From Paenibacillus sacheonensis (GTDB lineage Bacteria > Bacillota > Bacilli > Paenibacillales > Paenibacillaceae), in NCBI RefSeq assembly GCF_009909195.1, contig NZ_JAAAMU010000016.1, positions 62,001 through 126,000 of the forward strand: DNA of 64,000 nucleotides. Reading direction: 5' to 3'. Of this stretch, positions 60,974-64,000 are shown piece after piece. A program made the position numbers and the translations under genes. The notes below the pieces were generated by a model. That model ran no database searches, was not told where the DNA came from, and saw only the letters and a list, made by a program, of their open reading frames with translations. Position 1 is the stretch's first letter, and each line of letters opens with the position of its first letter.

Positions 60974-61777
60974 ATGCACACCATGGACGCCAAACAAATC
61001 GATTTTTTCAACACCTTCGGATTTATTAAATTCCCTGCGCTGCTAAAGGAGGATATCGGCTGGATTCAAGACGAATTCGAGCAGGTGTTTCCGATGTTTC
61101 CGAAGCAAAAGCATGACGGAAGCAAGCGCACGATGATCGTGCCGTTCATCGACCAGAGGGAGAAGCTGAGCGGCCTCCTGGACCATCCCGCGATCCGCGA
61201 TATTTTGGTCAGCCTACTTGGCAGCGATTACAACTATATGGGCAGCGACGGCAATTATTATTCCGGCGACACGCCGTGGCATCCGGATGGCCGGGAGCGG
61301 AGCCGCCAGCATATCAAGATCGCCTTCTACCTCGATCCCTTGACCGCGGAGAACGGCGCGCTTCGGGTTATTCCCGGCAGTCATCGGTTCGGGGACCGGT
61401 TCGGCGAAGACGTAATGGCCAAGGTGCAGCAGAGCCAGCAAGCATGGGGGATCCCGGGCAGCGAGGTGCCTGCGGTTGCGCTCGACGTCGTTCCCGGCGA
61501 CGTGCTCGTGTTCAAGCACGAAACCTTCCACTCGTCGTGGGGCGGAAGCGGATACCGGCGAATGTTCACCATCAACGCTTCGGAACGGTTTCAAGGCGAA
61601 CGGGCGCTTAGCGAGCTGCAGTCGCTCTGCCTGATGCATTATCATTACTCGCGCGACCATTACTATGGCCGGGCGATGCGGGAAAGTGCCGGTCCCGAGC
61701 GGTTGAAGAACCTGGAGCAGGTCATGTCGCTGGAAGCCGATTGGGCGGATCTGACGAAGCATTTGCCGGTTCTATGA
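60974..61777 (+). CDS. Phytanoyl-CoA dioxygenase (PhyH) family protein
   Basis: Fe(II)/2-oxoglutarate-dependent dioxygenase of 267 residues. The HxD metal motif is HPDGRERSRQHIKIAFYLD, the distal His lies in LVFKHETFHSSWGGSG and the 2-oxoglutarate-binding Arg in YRRMFTIN. Substrates in this family range from phytanoyl-CoA to ectoine and small natural products; none can be assigned. ATG 60974 follows GAGAGAGGA; ATG 60983 is possible. A TATAAT at about 60935 may be its -10. Its stop codon overlaps the next start (ATGA). Confidence 0.9.
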   Translation: MHTMDAKQIDFFNTFGFIKFPALLKEDIGWIQDEFEQVFPMFPKQKHDGSKRTMIVPFIDQREKLSGLLDHPAIRDILVSLLGSDYNYMGSDGNYYSGDTPWHPDGRERSRQHIKIAFYLDPLTAENGALRVIPGSHRFGDRFGEDVMAKVQQSQQAWGIPGSEVPAVALDVVPGDVLVFKHETFHSSWGGSGYRRMFTINASERFQGERALSELQSLCLMHYHYSRDHYYGRAMRESAGPERLKNLEQVMSLEADWADLTKHLPVL

Positions 61778-62619
61778 CAGCGGGAACGAACGAAGGGGTA
61801 GCCGAATCGGAGCTGCGGCAGGACGGTTATTTTCCGCCGCATGTCGTGCTGGCGCATCAATTCGTCGCAAGCGAGAGCTGGCGCATGCCCGAGCGGATTC
61901 TCAAATATCATCAGTTTCAATACATGACGGAGGGCGAAGGCTGCATTCAGGTCGAAGACCGCGTCTACGACGTCAAGCAGGGCGACCTCGTCTATATCCC
62001 TCCGCATGTGCCGCATGCGTCATGGAAACGTCCGGCGTCTCCGTTCGCCTGCATCTCGGTATCCTTCCACTTCGGCGACGCGCAGGAGCCCCCGTTGGCT
62101 TATATGGGAAGGACCGTTCTATTCGCCGGGGTTGCCGAACTGCCCGTTCACCGGCGGCTGCGCAGGCTCGTCGCTTTCAAGCATCAGCCCGGCCTGGCAT
62201 CCATCATGGAATGTCAGGCGGAGCTGCTTGGCGTGCTGGCCGAGCTCTCCCGGCTCGATGCCGAAGGCGATGCGGGGAACCATGAGCGCAAGCGCAATGC
62301 GGGAGCGGTGCTGCAAATCAAAAATCACTTGCTGGAGCATTATCGGGAACCGCTGCGCTTGGTAGACCTCGAGAAGCTGACCGGCTTCTCGCCGAATTAC
62401 GTCATTCGTCTCTTCAAAGACGCGACGGGCATGACGCCGTTTCAATACGTGCGCTGGGCGCGGCTGCAGAAAGCGCTGGAGCTGGCCTTTCACACGCCGA
62501 TGACCGTCGGGGAGATCGCTGCCCACGTCGGGTACGCGGACGTTCACGCCTTCGGCAAAATGTTCAAGAAGAGCATGGGGAGCACGCTCAGCGCGTATCG
62601 GGACGGCATGTTTCTGTAG
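61774..62619 (+). CDS. AraC family transcriptional regulator with cupin domain
   Basis: Regulator of 281 residues: N-terminal cupin-type sensor (about 35-105, QYMTEGEGCIQVEDRVYDVKQGDLVYIPP) and two C-terminal helix-turn-helix motifs (about 180-278, VDLEKLTGFSPNYVIRLFKDATG and GEIAAHVGYADVHAFGKMFKK). The start ATG overlaps the PhyH stop (ATGA), so the pair is an operon and this regulator likely controls it in response to a small molecule, often a sugar or polyol in this subgroup. Confidence 0.92.
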   Translation: MTAGTNEGVAESELRQDGYFPPHVVLAHQFVASESWRMPERILKYHQFQYMTEGEGCIQVEDRVYDVKQGDLVYIPPHVPHASWKRPASPFACISVSFHFGDAQEPPLAYMGRTVLFAGVAELPVHRRLRRLVAFKHQPGLASIMECQAELLGVLAELSRLDAEGDAGNHERKRNAGAVLQIKNHLLEHYREPLRLVDLEKLTGFSPNYVIRLFKDATGMTPFQYVRWARLQKALELAFHTPMTVGEIAAHVGYADVHAFGKMFKKSMGSTLSAYRDGMFL

Positions 62620-62737
62620 CGCGGGGCGGTGGCGTTGTAGGAGGGGGCGTCGGCCGGGGAGGACGGGTCGGGGTGTCCGGTTGGAAAGCTGGTTAAAGGT
62701 CGGCCTTCAAGGCGCGCTGCGTGCCTTGAAAGCCAGC

Positions 62738-63030
62738 AAAAAGCTGCCCGAGAGGCAGCTTTTCTCGGCTTATATGGCCTGTGCGGCATTAAATGCTGAC
62801 TGACAGTCATCTATCTGCTTGCTTCGCGAGCGGATGTAACGAAAAAGCTCCTGTTAGGCAGCTTTTTCGTCTAACCGGGGCTGCACGGCACTAAAAGCTG
62901 CCTGCAAGTCAGCAACCTGCGCGCTGCGCAAGCGGAAGCAGCAAAAAAGCGGCAGCTGTTTCGTCTAACCGGGGCTGCACGGCGAAAAAATGGATTGAAA
63001 GTCAGCAATCGCCCGCTGTACGGGAAAAGC
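62738..63030. repeat. Three diverged copies of a 103-bp repeat with terminator-like hairpin
   Basis: Units start near 62738, 62841 and 62942. The conserved part is AAAAAGCTGCC ... GGCAGCTTTT followed by GGGGCTGCACGGC and AGTCAGCAA-type blocks; the third copy has lost most of its hairpin. A fourth copy lies at 63456-63548. The first hairpin may also terminate the AraC-type gene. Confidence 0.7.
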
Positions 63031-63144
63031 AAAATGCTCGCGAGCATGACACCTTCTAACGTGCCCTCATAACCCTCGAGCAAGACACCTTTTAACGCAA
63101 GCTCATCCCTCAAGCCTGACTAGCCCGACCGGGAAGCTGGAATT

Positions 63145-63325
63145 TTGTATTACGTACAACTTTCCCGGCCGTTTTGCCCTCTTGTTCATTGCATTTATGC
63201 CTTTTATGCAACTTTGAGAGCCAAAACTGCCCCTAAAGCCCGTCTATGAACCGGAATTTGTGTATGATGTGCAACAACAGGAGCCTATTCTCCCTTTATT
63301 GGTACTAAAATATGCATTATTTACA
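63145..63325. repeat. Second cluster of TTGTA-NNNN-GTACA-like units
   Basis: TTGTATTACGTACAACT (63145) is a good match to the cores at 30872-31054; degenerate copies follow near 63198, 63258 (TTGTGTATGATGTGCAACA) and 63311, again at 50-60-bp steps. No coding signal. Confidence 0.5.
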
Positions 63326-63455
63326 ACATGAGCAAGTTACGCTGCCTGCCCTGATCATTTAGGTATTGTTGGTAGTACCTTTGAGGGAACGCTTCAAGCG
63401 CAGCGAATCCATATCCCAATTTATGACTTGAGGCAGCTTGCAAAGTCCGCCTGGG

Positions 63456-63548
63456 GCTTGCGCGGCACGAAAAGCTGCCCGCAATTCAGCACTCTGCGGG
63501 CTGCGCGAGCGGAAGCAGCAAAAAAGCTGCCCATGAGGCAGCTTTTTG
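63456..63548. repeat. Isolated copy of the 103-bp hairpin repeat
   Basis: GCTTGCGCGGCACGAAAAGC, GCGAGCGGAAGCAGC and AAAAAAGCTGCC-CATGA-GGCAGCTTTTT (63520-63547) match the units at 62738-63030. The hairpin could terminate the minus-strand PspA gene. Confidence 0.7.
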
Positions 63549-63636
63549 ACTCCGTACGAGGCCGAGCAGATCGGCAGCTTTCTGCTGTTCTTCGCTCAAC
63601 GAGCTGCGCGAGCTTGAACGATGCCGAGGGAAATGC

Positions 63637-64000
63637 TTACTGTTCGTCGGTCGGCAGCTTCTTGCGCAGCTGCTCCAGCTGTTCGTCGACGAGCGAACCT
63701 TTGGACGCGTTCGGCGCGCTGGCGTAAGAACCGTTGTACCCGTACGGCGTGTAGGGGTTCCGGGAAGCTTGGATGCCGGCTTCCCACTGCGCGATTTTCT
63801 CTTCCATGCGCTGGAATCCGCGGGAGGCATTGCCGCCCTCCAGGACCGAGCGTCCCGTGCTGAAGCTCGGCATCGCCGTGCGGGATTGCGCGGCGGCTTG
63901 CTGCATGCGCTGGATGAGCTCATCCCGTTTCTGGATCAGCTGCGGCAGCTCGGCCTTGGCTGTCTCCAGCCGAAGCGTGAGTTCGCCGATTTGGCGCTTC
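63637..64000 (-). CDS. PspA/IM30 (LiaH-like) family protein, C-terminal part
   Basis: Last 121 codons of a phage-shock-protein A family member; the start lies beyond the window. The visible part is the typical alpha-helical coiled coil (LRLETAKAELPQLIQKRDELI, AQSRTAMPSF, FQRMEEKIAQWEAGIQA) and ends in a Tyr/Pro/Asn-rich tail (NPYTPYGYNGSY) plus a final helix. These proteins bind the inner face of the membrane and protect it under envelope stress. Confidence 0.85.
   Translation of the reverse strand, partial: KRQIGELTLRLETAKAELPQLIQKRDELIQRMQQAAAQSRTAMPSFSTGRSVLEGGNASRGFQRMEEKIAQWEAGIQASRNPYTPYGYNGSYASAPNASKGSLVDEQLEQLRKKLPTDEQ

Overview
The window is a high-GC stretch of a low-GC-phylum (Firmicutes) chromosome, most likely Paenibacillaceae (Paenibacillus or Cohnella). 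The pointers are strong AGGAGG-type ribosome sites with frequent GTG/TTG starts, many solute-binding lipoproteins of carbohydrate ABC importers paired with YesM/YesN-type two-component systems, a c-di-AMP (ydaO) riboswitch, a BmrCD-like exporter pair, and intergenic repeat families. I saw no rRNA, tRNA, CRISPR array, transposase or phage gene.

Layout. 1-1930: an SDR gene cut by the window edge, a divergent TetR regulator and an FAH-family hydrolase. 2118-8437: CUT1 sugar importer (binding protein, two permeases) plus a sensor kinase/AraC response-regulator pair. 8464-9572: a 191-bp tandem array. 9629-10863: a Fur-box-controlled siderophore-binding lipoprotein. 11039-13841: a TrpXYZ-type importer. 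14344-15603: a DUF445 protein. 15831-18593: a c-di-AMP riboswitch and its target, a 778-residue protein made of two tandem KdpD sensor modules without a kinase. 18771-21141: polar amino acid importer. 21296-29013: M29 aminopeptidase, alkyltransferase-like DNA repair protein, DMT permease, heterodimeric ABC exporter and an APH-fold kinase. 29180-30196: LLM flavin monooxygenase with a 71-bp repeat array in its leader. 31325-38486: a second kinase/regulator pair plus a second CUT1 importer with a cre site. 38751-40697: a chimeric M15 / 3xSH3b / GH108 wall hydrolase. 41316-42281: a TagO/WecA-like transferase. 42503-48197: a five-gene oligopeptide importer with promoter, operator and internal terminator. 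48254-50682: small hypothetical, HD and GNAT genes. 50836-53541: a GntR-LacI hybrid regulator and a GH76 mannanase-like gene. 53816-54304: a divergent IF3 paralogue. 54453-59603: a FadR-type regulator and a sugar ABC importer operon ending in a Cys/Met-type PLP enzyme, with matching operators. 59665-62619: two small hypotheticals, a PhyH dioxygenase and an overlapping AraC regulator. 62620-63636: repeats. 63637-64000: the C-terminal part of a PspA/IM30 protein.

Functionally the region is mostly nutrient acquisition: three sugar importers, two amino acid or peptide importers, a TrpX-type importer and a siderophore receptor, each with its own control (two-component systems, CcpA, FadR- and AraR-type repressors, Fur). 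The least ordinary items are the c-di-AMP-linked double KdpD sensor, the sugar-ABC/PLP operon with its stacked promoter, the IF3 paralogue, and several families of structured intergenic repeats.
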